The notes: generated by a model not told the origin, from the sequence alone. A stretch of DNA of 44,221 nucleotides from an uncultured Agathobaculum sp. (GCF_944380975.1 NZ_CALWJK010000013.1:1-44221); one strand, 5' to 3'; counted from the stretch's first letter, positions 15,822 to 24,707 are shown. Program-made: numbers and translations.

Positions 15822-16175
15822 TTATTTGGGCAGCATAACCGGCGCGGCCAGCAATGTCCACAGCGCCGCATATTTGGGACAGATTTGTCCCTGAATATTG
15901 CCCTTTTCCTGCGAATAGTCCCACACATCCATGTGATAAACGCGGTTGACCGTGCAGCCGACCACAAATTCCGCCGCTGTGATGCATGCCGCGCCGCACA
16001 GGCAGCGCGCAAGCGGCTTTTCCTCACGCACATGACTGCGCAGCCGGTGCAGCCCGACCAGCACCGCGCCGCCGGTCAGCGCCATCGTCCAATGCGTGTA
16101 GCCGCGCCAAAGGATCTCGATAAGTGAATAACCACCCGCGCCCAACAAAAAAAGTCCCGCTGTTTGTCCTTTCAT
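15822..16175 (-). CDS. CmpB-like small membrane protein (putative ABC_trans_CmpB family)
   Basis: This 117-residue protein has about three to four hydrophobic segments and the phrase VWDYSQEKGNIQGQICPKYAALW. That phrase resembles the PF06541-type family loosely named putative ABC transporter type IV, where a WDYS..-xx-nxxGxIc core recurs. No ATPase partner is present, so a transport role is unproven. The start is the ATG at 16175 (a GTG lies one codon upstream); the RBS is weak. A longer relative lies at 16693-17241, with one gene between them. Confidence 0.7.
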   Translation of the reverse strand: MKGQTAGLFLLGAGGYSLIEILWRGYTHWTMALTGGAVLVGLHRLRSHVREEKPLARCLCGAACITAAEFVVGCTVNRVYHMDVWDYSQEKGNIQGQICPKYAALWTLLAAPVMLPK

Positions 16176-16215
16176 CACAAATCACCGGAACTTATTTTGC
16201 CTGTTTTGTCTTTTT

Positions 16216-16668
16216 TTATGCCTGTTCTGCGCGGCAAGCCGCAAGCGCTGCGGCAAAATCGCCCTCGACAATGCACGCGCTGCAAGCCAGCATCAGATTG
16301 AGCGGCAGGCCGAAATTCTCGACCGAAAAGCCGTTGTCATCCTGCTCACCCAGCTTTTCGCGCAGGCTGCGCGCATCCGACACATAACCGTACACCGTTT
16401 TGCCCTTAGCAATGGCATAGCCGACCTCAAAGCAGGTGCCGCTGTCCGGCTCCGCGCCACGGAAGGGGTTGAGGTTGGCGATCACGATATCCGCACTGTC
16501 GATCAGCCCGCAGTTGCCCGCAAAAATCTCCTGCGCGGTATCCGCCTCGTTGTCAAACGGATACAGGCCAACAAAACCCTTTTCTGCACACATCATTTTC
16601 ATTTTCGCGCCGCGCTGTACCGCATCCGGCGCAAACACATCAAAGCCCGCAAGATAAATCTTTTTCAT
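16216..16668 (-). CDS. nucleoside 2-deoxyribosyltransferase family protein
   Basis: This 150-residue protein starts MKKIYLAGFDVFAPDAV, the typical beta-1 and nucleotide-base pocket of the family, and carries IVIANLNPFRG followed by EPDSGTCFEVGYA, which holds the catalytic Glu (near 81). Family enzymes swap bases between deoxynucleosides for purine and pyrimidine salvage; some relatives hydrolyse nucleotides. The length is normal. AAGGAGAG precedes the ATG. It is flanked by two CmpB-like membrane protein genes on the same strand. Confidence 0.9.
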   Translation of the reverse strand: MKKIYLAGFDVFAPDAVQRGAKMKMMCAEKGFVGLYPFDNEADTAQEIFAGNCGLIDSADIVIANLNPFRGAEPDSGTCFEVGYAIAKGKTVYGYVSDARSLREKLGEQDDNGFSVENFGLPLNLMLACSACIVEGDFAAALAACRAEQA

Positions 16669-16692
16669 TGTCCTCTCCTTTTCTGCTCCGCA

Positions 16693-17241
16693 TCACAACA
16701 CACGACAGATGCAATCCACGACAAACAATAGAAACAGCACTGTAAACAAAATCTGCCGCCATTTTTCACTTAGCCGCGCCATGCCCTTTTCCAGCAGCGG
16801 CTGCAAGCCGTACAGGATCACCATACCGCCCACCCCGAAGCGCAGGCTGGCCGAGAGGCAGATGCGCCCCTGCCACTGGATGGTGTACCGCGTGTAATCC
16901 CACAACCAGCCGCCGGTCGTCCACTCAAGCAGATAACTGGCAATCAGCTCCACAACGGTCGTCAGCACGACCACCGCGGCGAACACCACAACCGGCATTA
17001 TATTGACCCTGCCAACCCGCAGCGGTCTGCGCGACAGTCCGCGCAAGCACCCCAGAATCAGCAGCGCCCCAATCCCGTATACCGGCAAATACGGCCCGAA
17101 CAGAAAACCACGATTGGAAAAGCCCCAGCGGTATACCACGACCTCCAAAAACACCTCATAAATCCATCCAAGCGCCGCATACACCCAGAAATACAGGAAA
17201 CCCGTCTGGAAGCGCTCGAACCCCGTCTTGTTCTCTGCCAC
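16693..17241 (-). CDS. CmpB-like membrane protein (putative ABC_trans_CmpB family)
   Basis: About 182 residues with five hydrophobic segments. Family-like phrases include FWVYAALGWIYEVFLEVVVYRWGFSNRGFLFGPYLPVYG and GGWLWDYTRYTIQWQGRICLSASLRFG. Relatives are loosely annotated as ABC transporter permeases, but no transport evidence exists here. I chose the GTG at 17241 because the GGGGG core lies 7 nt upstream. An ATG at 17247 would be only 1 nt from it, and an ATG at 17289 lacks an RBS. It is related to the shorter protein at 15822-16175. Confidence 0.78.
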   Translation of the reverse strand: MAENKTGFERFQTGFLYFWVYAALGWIYEVFLEVVVYRWGFSNRGFLFGPYLPVYGIGALLILGCLRGLSRRPLRVGRVNIMPVVVFAAVVVLTTVVELIASYLLEWTTGGWLWDYTRYTIQWQGRICLSASLRFGVGGMVILYGLQPLLEKGMARLSEKWRQILFTVLFLLFVVDCICRVL

Positions 17242-17310
17242 TGCCATACCCCCTATCAATCGTACCAGCAGTATATCATACTTTTGCATGCGGGAAAAGC
17301 GGGCAAAACA

Positions 17311-17337
17311 AAAGCGGTCGCATAAAGCGACCGCTTT
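17311..17337 (-). terminator. terminator of the acyltransferase gene
   Basis: A perfect 11-bp stem (17311-17321 with 17327-17337, ATAAA loop) is followed on the minus strand by TGTTTTG. It begins 11 bp beyond the acyltransferase stop. Confidence 0.87.
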
Positions 17338-17347
17338 CTATGTAAAA

Positions 17348-18475
17348 TCACGTTTTGGCTTGACCGCGGATTTTCCGAATTCCATGACGTACTATCGCTA
17401 CCAGACTGTCCACCGCCCATGCGATGAGCACCGCACCCAAAATCGTACACACGGTCAGCACCGCATAAAACACATATCGGTTCATTTCCGGCCAATGCTC
17501 GAGCAAAAAGCGAGAGCAACGGGTCAGAACCAGCACATGCGCCAAGTACGCTTCATAGGAATGCTTTCCCACGAAACCGCACACGCGCTGCACCGCACGC
17601 CAATGCGCCAGCCATTCCGCCGCCCCATATAAAAACAGAATGGAAACCATGGTCAGCACCGCATAGCCGGGCGAAAAATAGCTGACGCAGTTGAAATTGA
17701 CCGCGCCCTCCTGATACACTGCGCGCACGCTCAGCCACATCGCATAGCCCACCGCGCCCACGCTGATCAGTCCCGCCGGCACGATCAGCCGACGCGCCCA
17801 TTTGGCAAAGACTTCAGGAGTTAAACCGCACAGCGCGCCCAACGCAAAATAGCCCGTCCACAGCAAAAAGCCGCGCGTGCGCCAAGTGACCAAAATCTGA
17901 TGCGCCCAGCCATCACTCGGACGGAAAGCGAGCAGCAGCAGCCATGCGCCCAGCAGTACCGCAGATGCCACAATCATCCGTCTCTTGGTCGTGCAGCACC
18001 GCCGCAATCCGTTCCGCGCCGCAAAAAGCAGCGGCACCAACACGACGAATTGCAAAATCATCGTCACATACCACAGATGATAGCTCGCGTCGCCATACAC
18101 CATGCCTCGCGCTACGCCGCGCAGCGTCACCGGCTTTTCCGCGTACCACAGATACACCGCCGTCCATATCGCATAGGGAATCACCAGCTGCCGCACCCGC
18201 TTTGCCAGATACGGCGCATAGCGCGGCGGTTCCCGATAAACATAAAACAATGCCGCGCCGAACAGCATCACAAACAGCGGTACGGCAAAACGAAGCGGCT
18301 CAAACGAAGCGGCAATGATCACCTTTTCGCTCGAACCGATGTCATACCGACGTGCGTATGCACCCAATATATGCTGCACCGCGACCGCCGCAAATGCGGC
18401 GGTACGCAGTACATCCCATGACGGCATATGCGGCCTGCGTGCAACGATAACCGCGCCGTCTTTTGTCTGTGTCAT
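17348..18475 (-). CDS. acyltransferase 3 family membrane protein
   Basis: This 375-residue protein has about ten hydrophobic segments and acyltransferase-3 features: an early SWDVLRTAAFAAVAVQHIL with the conserved His (near 38), FAVPLFVMLFGAALFYV, RQLVIPYAIW, and YHLWYVTMILQFVVLVPLL. Members O-acetylate surface or exported sugars at the membrane; the acceptor here is unknown. The ATG at 18475 has no good RBS, so the exact start is uncertain. It follows pgi by 26 bp on the same strand and may be co-transcribed. Confidence 0.85.
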   Translation of the reverse strand: MTQTKDGAVIVARRPHMPSWDVLRTAAFAAVAVQHILGAYARRYDIGSSEKVIIAASFEPLRFAVPLFVMLFGAALFYVYREPPRYAPYLAKRVRQLVIPYAIWTAVYLWYAEKPVTLRGVARGMVYGDASYHLWYVTMILQFVVLVPLLFAARNGLRRCCTTKRRMIVASAVLLGAWLLLLAFRPSDGWAHQILVTWRTRGFLLWTGYFALGALCGLTPEVFAKWARRLIVPAGLISVGAVGYAMWLSVRAVYQEGAVNFNCVSYFSPGYAVLTMVSILFLYGAAEWLAHWRAVQRVCGFVGKHSYEAYLAHVLVLTRCSRFLLEHWPEMNRYVFYAVLTVCTILGAVLIAWAVDSLVAIVRHGIRKIRGQAKT

Positions 18476-18501
18476 TGGAGCAAACCTGAATGCGTTCCCT
18501 T

Positions 18502-19833
18502 TTACAGGCGCGCTTCCAGCTCGCGGCGGCGCTCCTCAAAGCCCGGCTTGCCCAGCAGCGCAAACATGTTCTTCTTGTATGCCTCTACACCCGGCTGGTT
18601 GAACGGGTTGACACCGAGCAGATAGCCCGAAATGCCGCAGGCCTTTTCAAAGAAGTAAACCAGATAACCGAAGTGCCATGCGTCCGCCTTGTCGATCTCC
18701 ACAATGATGTTAGGCGTACCGCCGTCCATATGCGCCATCAGCGTGCCCTGATATGCCTTGGAGTTGACAAACTGCACGCTCTTGCCCGCCAGATAGTTCA
18801 GGCCGTCGATATCCTCAGCAGTCTCCTCGATATAGCTCTCAGAGCGCGGCTCCTTGACCCAAACCACAGTCTCGAACATGTTGCGGCTGCCATCCTGAAT
18901 GAACTGACCGATCGAGTGCAGGTCGGTCGAGAAGTTGGCAGAAGTTGCAAACAGTCCCTTGTGATCCTTACCCTCGGACTCATCAAACAGCTGCTTGAAC
19001 CACTCGCCGAGCATAACAAGAGCCGGCTCGTAGTTGACGAGAATTTCCATTGCCTTGCCCTTCTGATGCAGGATGTTGCGCAGCGCTGCATACTTGGCGC
19101 AGTCGTGATCGGTACCATCGGCAAACGCCTTGCGTGCCTCAGCCGCACCAGCCATCGCCGCGTCGATATCCAAACCGGCCGCCGCCATCGGCAGCAGGCC
19201 AACCGCCGTCAGCACGGAAAAACGGCCGCCAACGTCGTCCGGCACAACAAAGGTCTCATAGCCCTCGTCATCCGCAAGCTTCTTGAGCGCGCCGCGCGCC
19301 TTGTCGGTGGTTGCGAAGATGCGCTCCTTCGCACCTTCCTTGCCGTACTTCTCTTCGATCAGCTTTTTGAAGATGCGGAACGCGATGGCCGGCTCGGTCG
19401 TCGTACCCGACTTGGAAATCACGTTGATGCAGAAGTCGCGCTCACCGATGATTTTGATGACGTCGTTGAGATAGGAGGACGAGATGTTGCTGCCAACAAA
19501 GTAAACCTCCGGGATACCCTCCGGACGGATGCCGTTATACATCTGGCCGTTAACGAACTCGATTGCAGCACGTGCGCCCAGATAGGAACCGCCGATGCCG
19601 ATCACAACCAGCACATCGCAGGTCTGCTGAATTTTCTTGGCTGCCTGCTTGATGCGGGCAAACTCTTCCTTGTCATATGCTTCCGGCAGGTCGACCCAGC
19701 CCAGAAAATCATTGCCCGCACCGCTTCTGTTGTGCAGCGTATCCTGTGCCGCCTTCACCAGCGGCGCCATGCAGGCCAGTTCTTCCTCGCCCACAAAACC
19801 CTGTAATCCTGTCAGTTTCAATTCCATCGACAT
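18502..19833 (-). CDS. pgi: glucose-6-phosphate isomerase
   Basis: This 443-residue cytosolic enzyme interconverts glucose-6-phosphate and fructose-6-phosphate. Motifs of the short bacterial form are present: [18 protein letters not shown], the phosphate loop [16 protein letters not shown], and [19 protein letters not shown] followed by [17 protein letters not shown] at the end. The length matches Bacillota PGI. The promoter at 19900-19927 lies about 65 bp upstream. Confidence 0.97.
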   Translation of the reverse strand: MSMELKLTGLQGFVGEEELACMAPLVKAAQDTLHNRSGAGNDFLGWVDLPEAYDKEEFARIKQAAKKIQQTCDVLVVIGIGGSYLGARAAIEFVNGQMYNGIRPEGIPEVYFVGSNISSSYLNDVIKIIGERDFCINVISKSGTTTEPAIAFRIFKKLIEEKYGKEGAKERIFATTDKARGALKKLADDEGYETFVVPDDVGGRFSVLTAVGLLPMAAAGLDIDAAMAGAAEARKAFADGTDHDCAKYAALRNILHQKGKAMEILVNYEPALVMLGEWFKQLFDESEGKDHKGLFATSANFSTDLHSIGQFIQDGSRNMFETVVWVKEPRSESYIEETAEDIDGLNYLAGKSVQFVNSKAYQGTLMAHMDGGTPNIIVEIDKADAWHFGYLVYFFEKACGISGYLLGVNPFNQPGVEAYKKNMFALLGKPGFEERRRELEARL

Positions 19834-19899
19834 AACTGCATTTCCCCTTCGTTCATATTCTCCAAAGTCATTGAATTAACTTTCAATAACGCTTTTATT

Positions 19900-19927
19900 A
19901 GTATACCATATCTTTGCAAAAGCGCAA
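19900..19927 (-). promoter_or_regulatory. pgi promoter
   Basis: On the minus strand TTGCGC (19927-19922) is followed after 16 nt by TATACT (19905-19900). The -35 is imperfect. Confidence 0.6.
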
Positions 19928-20013
19928 GGCGATTGTTGACCTTCTACAAAACCGCTCCTTGACCGACATGTAAATACGGTATTTTTGCCCACTTCGTTGC
20001 TATGAAATGGGAA

Positions 20014-20042
20014 AAAGCCACTCCCGACGTGGGAGCGGCTTT
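20014..20042 (-). terminator. terminator of glyA
   Basis: A 12-bp stem with one mismatch (20014-20025 with 20031-20042, GACGT loop) is followed on the minus strand by TTCCC after a run of Ts in the arm. It lies 5 bp beyond the glyA stop. Confidence 0.85.
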
Positions 20043-20046
20043 GCCT

Positions 20047-21291
20047 TTAACGGTAGATCGGGAATTTCGCGCAAATATCGCAAACATTGTGACGGATTTC
20101 TTCTGCCTTATTGTCGAAATCGGTCGCTGCCTGCCAGATAAATTCCGCAATATGCAGCATTTCCGGCTCACCGAAGCCACGCGAAGTAACCGCCGGCGTG
20201 CCGACGCGCTGACCGGAAGTGACAAACGGGCTCTCCGGATCGTTCGGGATCGCGTTCTTATTGGCAGTGATATACACCTCGTCCAGACGGTGCTGCAATT
20301 CCTTGCCGGTGATGCCGGTCTTGCGCAGGTCGATCAGCATGAGGTGGTTGTCCGTGCCGCCGGAAACCAGATCAAAGCCCTGATCGAGCAGCGCCTTTGC
20401 CAGCACGCGCGCATTGGTGATGACCTGTTGCTGGTATGCCTTGAACTCGGGCTTGAGCGCCTCGCCAAAGCAGACTGCCTTGGCCGCGATCACATGCTCC
20501 AGCGGGCCGCCCTGCGTACCCGGGAAAATCGCCTTGTTGAACTTCTTGCCCAGTTCCTCATTGTTGGACAGGATCACGCCGCCGCGCGGACCGCGCAGCG
20601 TCTTGTGGGTGGTGGTGGTCACTACGTCCGCATAGGGCAGCGGGCTCATGTGCAGGCCGGCTGCAACCAGACCCGCGATATGCGCCATATCGACAAACAG
20701 GTATGCGCCGACCTCGTGCGCAATCTCTGCAAACTTGGCAAAGTCAATGGCACGCGGATACGCGGACGCACCTGCGATAATCATCTTGGGCTTTTCCTTC
20801 TTGGCCAGATCACGCACTGCGTCATAATCAATATAGCCGTTTTCATCCACACCGTAAGATACGATATGGTACAGCAGACCGGACTGGTTGACCGGCGAGC
20901 CATGCGTCAGATGGCCGCCATTGTCCAGACTCATACCCAGCACGGTATCGCCCGGCTGGCACAGCGCCTGATACACCGCCATATTGGCCTGTGCGCCCGA
21001 ATGCGGCTGCACATTGGCGTACTTTGCGCCGAACACTTCACACACACGTTTGATGGCCAGATTCTCGACCTCGTCTACACATTCGCAGCCGCCATAGTAG
21101 CGCTTGCCCGGATAGCCTTCCGCATACTTATTGGTCAGCACCGAACCCATCGCAGCCATAACAGCTTCGCTGACGATATTCTCAGACGCGATCAACTCAA
21201 TGTTGCGAGCCTGACGATCGTATTCTGCCTGCATCATACGACCCAACTCGGAATCATACGCCTTTACAAATTCCATTGCTTCGCGTACCAT
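20047..21291 (-). CDS. glyA: serine hydroxymethyltransferase
   Basis: GlyA converts serine and tetrahydrofolate to glycine and methylene-tetrahydrofolate. The 414 residues are typical. Visible are [24 protein letters not shown], the PLP-lysine motif [14 protein letters not shown] (Lys near 226), and [16 protein letters not shown] precedes the ATG. The 200-bp region upstream, shared with divergent nth, holds no glycine riboswitch that I can recognise. Confidence 0.98.
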   Translation of the reverse strand: MVREAMEFVKAYDSELGRMMQAEYDRQARNIELIASENIVSEAVMAAMGSVLTNKYAEGYPGKRYYGGCECVDEVENLAIKRVCEVFGAKYANVQPHSGAQANMAVYQALCQPGDTVLGMSLDNGGHLTHGSPVNQSGLLYHIVSYGVDENGYIDYDAVRDLAKKEKPKMIIAGASAYPRAIDFAKFAEIAHEVGAYLFVDMAHIAGLVAAGLHMSPLPYADVVTTTTHKTLRGPRGGVILSNNEELGKKFNKAIFPGTQGGPLEHVIAAKAVCFGEALKPEFKAYQQQVITNARVLAKALLDQGFDLVSGGTDNHLMLIDLRKTGITGKELQHRLDEVYITANKNAIPNDPESPFVTSGQRVGTPAVTSRGFGEPEMLHIAEFIWQAATDFDNKAEEIRHNVCDICAKFPIYR

Positions 21292-21432
21292 TTTTCAACC
21301 TCCAAAACGTGCGATTTCATTCTGCTATTTAATTAAACCATATTTTAACCCTTGATTCTATTGGCAAACAGATAGATTTTGCTCCTGCTTCTCCCCGCAT
21401 TATGTTGAAAATGTTAAATTGGAGAACTTGTC

Positions 21433-21460
21433 TTGCATTCTCCACCAGATATGGTATGAT
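21433..21460 (+). promoter_or_regulatory. nth promoter
   Basis: TTGCAT (21433-21438) is followed after 16 nt by TATGAT (21455-21460). The RBS AGGAGAGG begins about 20 bp further on. Confidence 0.65.
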
Positions 21461-21492
21461 AGTATCATATACGCTGTCAGGAGAGGATTCCC

Positions 21493-22131
21493 ATGACCAA
21501 GAAAGAACGCGCTCGCGCGGTGACCGAACTGCTGCGCGAGGTCTATCCCGAAGCGATATGTGCGCTGCACTATACCCATGATTACGAGCTGCTGTTCGCC
21601 ACCCGGCTTTCCGCCCAGTGTACGGACGCACGCGTCAATATCGTCACCGAAACACTGTTCAAGCAATTTCCCACGCTGGAAAGCTATGCCGAGGCTCCGG
21701 AAGAGGAAATCGCGGAAGCGATCAAGACCTGCGGCCTGTTCCGCACCAAGGCGCGCGACCTCAAAGCCTGCGCGATCATGCTGCTGAGCGAATATGACGG
21801 CAAAGTCCCCGACAACATGGAGGATTTGCTCAAGCTTCCCGGCGTTGGCCGCAAGACGGCGAACCTGATCCTCGGCGATATTTTCGGCAAGCCTGCCATT
21901 GTGACCGACACGCACTGCATCCGCCTGTCCAACCGCTTGGGCTTTGTGAAAAACGAAAAAGACCCCGTCAAGGTGGAAAATGCGCTGCGCAAGCTGATCG
22001 ACCCGGCTGAGTCCTCTGACTTCTGCCACCGTCTGGTGCTGTTTGGCCGGGAGCACTGCACCGCGCGCAACCCCAAATGCGAAAACTGCCCGCTCGGTGC
22101 GGTCTGCCCTTCTTATCCTGTCACAAAATAA
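21493..22131 (+). CDS. nth: endonuclease III
   Basis: Nth is a base-excision glycosylase and AP lyase for oxidised pyrimidines. The 212 residues contain the helix-hairpin-helix LPGVGRKTAN with catalytic Lys121, the catalytic Asp139 (VTDTH), and a C-terminal 4Fe-4S set in CTARNPKCENCPLGAVC. Residue numbers sit one beyond E. coli Nth (Lys120, Asp138). AGGAGAGG precedes the ATG. It stands alone on the plus strand. Confidence 0.97.
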   Translation: MTKKERARAVTELLREVYPEAICALHYTHDYELLFATRLSAQCTDARVNIVTETLFKQFPTLESYAEAPEEEIAEAIKTCGLFRTKARDLKACAIMLLSEYDGKVPDNMEDLLKLPGVGRKTANLILGDIFGKPAIVTDTHCIRLSNRLGFVKNEKDPVKVENALRKLIDPAESSDFCHRLVLFGREHCTARNPKCENCPLGAVCPSYPVTK

Positions 22132-22150
22132 TACCTTTCAAACGCAAAAA

Positions 22151-22174
22151 ACGACGCAGGCATGCCTGCGTCGT
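22151..22174. terminator. bidirectional terminator between nth and coaX
   Basis: A perfect 10-bp stem (22151-22160 with 22165-22174, CATG loop) is flanked by A6 and T6, so it can serve the convergent nth and coaX genes. Confidence 0.92.
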
Positions 22175-22193
22175 TTTTTTATCCAATCCGGTG

Positions 22194-23036
22194 TTACTTG
22201 GTATCCCAGCCGTTTTCCTCGGTCGCTTCGATCAAACAGGTTTCACTGTTCAGTCCGCGCCCCTCAAAGGCCGGGCGGTTGTTTTCATAAATCAGCCGCA
22301 GCCCTTCCAGCGTCAGGTTGGGGTCGACCTCGTCAATCAGGTCGCAGTACTCCGCCATCATGCGGCCCATGCCGCCCGTGGCGATCACGCGCGCATTGCC
22401 GCCCAGTTCTTCGCGAATGTCCGTGATGATGCCGCTCAGCGCCCCAACATAGCCGCGCACCGCGCCCGACTGCATAGACTGCACCGTGGTTTTGCCGATA
22501 GCGTGCTCCGGACGCTCGATATCCACGCGCGGCAGCTTGGACGCCTTGAGGAACAGCGCCTCCATTGCGACCTTGATACCCGGGAAGATCGCGCCGCCCT
22601 GATACGCGCCGCTTTCGTCGATCGCATCAAACGTGGTGGCCGTGCCAATATCTACGATTACCAGCGGCTTGCCATACTTGCGTACTGCCGAAACAGCATT
22701 GACCAGCCGGTCTGCGCCGACTTCGCGCGGGTTTGCATAGCAGTTTTCAATGCCGATATCCACGTCGCGGCCCGCAATGACCGGGCGCACCCGCAGATAC
22801 TTGCGGATTGCATTGATGAGTGTGTACATCACCGGCGGCACAACCGACGCGATGATAACCGCCCGCGTCTCGTTGCGGTCAATGCCATGAAAATGATAAT
22901 ACTGCGAGATCTGCATGCCAAGCTCGTCCGAGGTTCGCTCGGCGTTGGTCGAAATACGGAATGTACCGCGCAGCCGCTCCCCTTCATATAATCCAAACAC
23001 CATATTGGTGTTGCCTACGTCAATTGCCAAAAGCAT
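22194..23036 (-). CDS. coaX: type III pantothenate kinase
   Basis: CoaX phosphorylates pantothenate in the first step of coenzyme A synthesis. The 280 residues retain the expected acidic sites: Asp6 (IDVGNT), Asp109 (GADR), Asp129 (VDIGTATTF) and Asp137. ATG at 23036 has GGGGA upstream. It follows the phosphodiesterase gene by 19 bp and shares its promoter. A second, altered paralogue occurs at 14984-15754, so this copy is probably the working enzyme. Confidence 0.96.
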   Translation of the reverse strand: MLLAIDVGNTNMVFGLYEGERLRGTFRISTNAERTSDELGMQISQYYHFHGIDRNETRAVIIASVVPPVMYTLINAIRKYLRVRPVIAGRDVDIGIENCYANPREVGADRLVNAVSAVRKYGKPLVIVDIGTATTFDAIDESGAYQGGAIFPGIKVAMEALFLKASKLPRVDIERPEHAIGKTTVQSMQSGAVRGYVGALSGIITDIREELGGNARVIATGGMGRMMAEYCDLIDEVDPNLTLEGLRLIYENNRPAFEGRGLNSETCLIEATEENGWDTK

Positions 23037-23055
23037 ATCTTTTCCCCTTAGCTTT

Positions 23056-23571
23056 TTAATGTCCAATTCTCTCACACCGCAGCAATGCTCCATCCTCATC
23101 AAGGAGTTCGATCCGCTGCGGCTGCCCGTTTTCCACTGTCAGCCGACCATAGCTGGCCGGACCGCCGCGCGGCAGGCTGATACTGCCCGGATTGCAGACC
23201 AGAACACCGTGTACGCGCTCCAGATACATACGATGCGTATGCCCGAAAAAGGCAAGTCCGCAGTTTTCTTCCCGTGCGTGCTGCGCTACCAGCTTGCCTT
23301 CGCGCATGTAGACCTGTTCCCGATGCCCATGCGTGAGAAAAATACGCACGCCGCCGGACGTGACCACCGCATGTTCTGGCATATCGCGGTCAAAAAAATC
23401 ATTATTGCCCCGCACCCCGCACACGGTCAGCTGCGGAAACACATGCTGAAGTTCACGCGCATCATCCGTGTGGTCGCCCAGATGCAGCACCATATCCGGT
23501 GCCTCCCGCTCAACCGCACAGGCCATGCTCACATTATAGCCATGTGAATCCGAAAAAATCAGTATCTTCAA
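23056..23571 (-). CDS. YfcE/MJ0936-type metallophosphodiesterase
   Basis: This 171-residue calcineurin-like phosphodiesterase carries the metal-binding series SDSHG (residues 8-12), LGDHTDD, GNNDFFD, LTHGH and FGHTH. Family members act on phosphodiesters; the natural substrate is often unknown. The start is a TTG at 23571 with AAGGAGG 7 nt upstream, which gives MKILIFSDSHG; an upstream reading has no similarity. The promoter at 23603-23631 fits, and coaX follows. Confidence 0.92.
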   Translation of the reverse strand: MKILIFSDSHGYNVSMACAVEREAPDMVLHLGDHTDDARELQHVFPQLTVCGVRGNNDFFDRDMPEHAVVTSGGVRIFLTHGHREQVYMREGKLVAQHAREENCGLAFFGHTHRMYLERVHGVLVCNPGSISLPRGGPASYGRLTVENGQPQRIELLDEDGALLRCERIGH

Positions 23572-23602
23572 GGCTCTGCCTCCTTTCCGGCGACACAGCA
23601 GT

Positions 23603-23631
23603 ATTTTACAACGGGATTGCACGCTTGTAAA
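23603..23631 (-). promoter_or_regulatory. promoter of phosphodiesterase-coaX
   Basis: On the minus strand TTTACA (23631-23626) is followed after 17 nt by TAAAAT (23608-23603). It is back to back with the sigma-E-like promoter at 23641. Confidence 0.7.
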
Positions 23632-23640
23632 CCCTCTTGC

Positions 23641-23669
23641 TCACATTTTTCCATTTCGCCGCATATACT
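23641..23669 (+). promoter_or_regulatory. candidate sigma-E (sporulation) promoter
   Basis: TCACATT (23641-23647), then 14 nt, then CATATACT (23662-23669). The B. subtilis sigma-E consensus is KMATATT with CATACAMT and a 13-15 nt gap; here one base differs in each element. A sigma-A reading would need a 21-nt spacer. The expected start near 23676 leaves about 28 nt to the ATG. Confidence 0.6.
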
Positions 23670-23703
23670 GGCAACAAACGATGCATGGAAAGGGATGGGA
23701 ACA

Positions 23704-23973
23704 ATGCCCAATCAAGAGGAAATTCTCCGCCGTATTGCGGAGCAGGCCGGAAAAGCCGATGCTCTTGCGCAGCTGCAAGCCGCTCTGCACACACCGGACG
23801 GACAAAAAGCCGCCCGGATCATTTCAGACCGCCACGCGGCCGATCTGGAACGCGCCGCACAGGCCGCCCAACGCGGCGATATGGGCGAAGCCGCCCGTCT
23901 GGCGCGGCAGCTGATGCAGACCGAGGAAGGCGCAGGCCTTGCCGCACAGCTGAAAAAAATCTTCGGCAAATAA
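23704..23973 (+). CDS. small protein of unknown function, gene 1 of a three-gene unit
   Basis: This 89-residue, charged, Ala/Gln-rich protein is probably all helical (AARIISDRHAADLERAAQAAQRG, then ARLARQLMQTEEGAGLAAQLKKIFGK). It has no signal peptide or membrane helix and no motif I can assign. I chose ATG 23704, with GGAAAGGG upstream; an in-frame ATG three codons earlier is possible. From memory, similar short helical proteins occur before genes like the next two in other clostridia, but I cannot verify this. The promoter has sigma-E character. The unit ends in its own terminator. Confidence 0.8.
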   Translation: MPNQEEILRRIAEQAGKADALAQLQAALHTPDGQKAARIISDRHAADLERAAQAAQRGDMGEAARLARQLMQTEEGAGLAAQLKKIFGK

Positions 23974-23988
23974 GAAGGAGGCCCCGCT

Positions 23989-24375
23989 ATGGATAACGAT
24001 ATGCTGTCCTCCCTGCTGAGCGACCCGGAAGCGCTGCAAAACGCGATGAAAACCGTCTCCGGTATGCTGGGCGGCACGGAACAGTCCGCGCCGTCCTCCG
24101 TCAATGACTACGATCCCACCGCCGAGTGGATGGAGCGGGCGCTTCCCGTGTTCGGCGCGATCGTCCAGAGCGGGCAAGGCGCGGTGAAACAGGAAAAGCG
24201 CGCCCTTTTGGGCGCGCTCAAGCCGTTCGTCACCGATGAAGTTGCAGGCCAGTTCGATCACGCCATGCGTCTGGTCAGCATGGCGCGCATGGCGCGCGCA
24301 GCGCTCGGCCAGTTCGGCCAGCTGCGACGCTCGGACGGCGCTGCGCCGCCCGATGACAACACACGCGCGCTTTGA
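23989..24375 (+). CDS. small protein of unknown function, gene 2 of a three-gene unit
   Basis: This 128-residue protein begins MDNDMLSSLLSDPEALQNAMKTVSGMLGG, has an acidic linker, then a basic helical segment (EKRALLGALKPFVTDEVAGQFDHAMRLVSMARMARAALG, about residues 69-107) that looks like the conserved core. No membrane helix or enzyme motif is visible. AAGGAGG lies upstream of the ATG and only 15 bp separate it from gene 1. I do not recognise a named family. The unit's promoter suggests mother-cell expression during sporulation, which is inference. Confidence 0.8.
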   Translation: MDNDMLSSLLSDPEALQNAMKTVSGMLGGTEQSAPSSVNDYDPTAEWMERALPVFGAIVQSGQGAVKQEKRALLGALKPFVTDEVAGQFDHAMRLVSMARMARAALGQFGQLRRSDGAAPPDDNTRAL

Positions 24376-24397
24376 AGCGAAAGGAGGGCAACCGTTT

Positions 24398-24673
24398 TTG
24401 TACAACCGCTATCTGACCGAAGCCGCGCACAGCGCGCCGCTACATAACGAACCGCCACCGCAGCCCCCACCGCCCCCACCGCAGAGCGGGCAAGCCGCCT
24501 CCGTACTGGCAGACCTGTCACGCGGTCTGTCCGGCCGCCTGCAAAACATCCGTCTGGATGCGGACACCATTATCGCGCTGGTCATCGTCTGGTTTCTGCT
24601 TTCCGACGATGGCGGCGAGGTGGACTGGGAGCAGCTCATCCTGATCGGCGTGCTGCTCGTTCTGGGGATCTGA
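24398..24673 (+). CDS. small proline-rich membrane protein of unknown function, gene 3 of a three-gene unit
   Basis: This 91-residue protein starts at a TTG at 24398, with AGGAGG 10 nt upstream, giving MYNRYLTEAAHS. It has a polyproline stretch at about 19-28, an amphipathic part, a hydrophobic segment at 57-69 (DTIIALVIVWFLLS), an acidic turn (DDGGEVDWE), and a second hydrophobic segment at 80-91 that ends the protein. A short membrane hairpin is likely. An open frame extends further upstream from 24236 but overlaps gene 2 and lacks an RBS. The function is unknown. Confidence 0.78.
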   Translation: MYNRYLTEAAHSAPLHNEPPPQPPPPPPQSGQAASVLADLSRGLSGRLQNIRLDADTIIALVIVWFLLSDDGGEVDWEQLILIGVLLVLGI

Positions 24674-24693
24674 CCCGCGTCAGATCCCTTTTT
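24665..24693 (+). terminator. terminator of the three-gene unit
   Basis: A perfect 10-bp stem (24665-24674 with 24679-24688, CCGC loop) is followed by TTTTT. The stop codon of the third gene lies inside the stem. Confidence 0.9.
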
Positions 24694-24707
24694 GCATGCC
24701 CACCATT

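Noticed and set aside
18490-19806. Long plus-strand open frame over pgi
   Set aside because: It is antisense to glucose-6-phosphate isomerase with no family similarity.
21292-21432. Glycine riboswitch upstream of glyA
   Set aside because: The AT-rich stretch lacks the paired aptamer cores and has no terminator.
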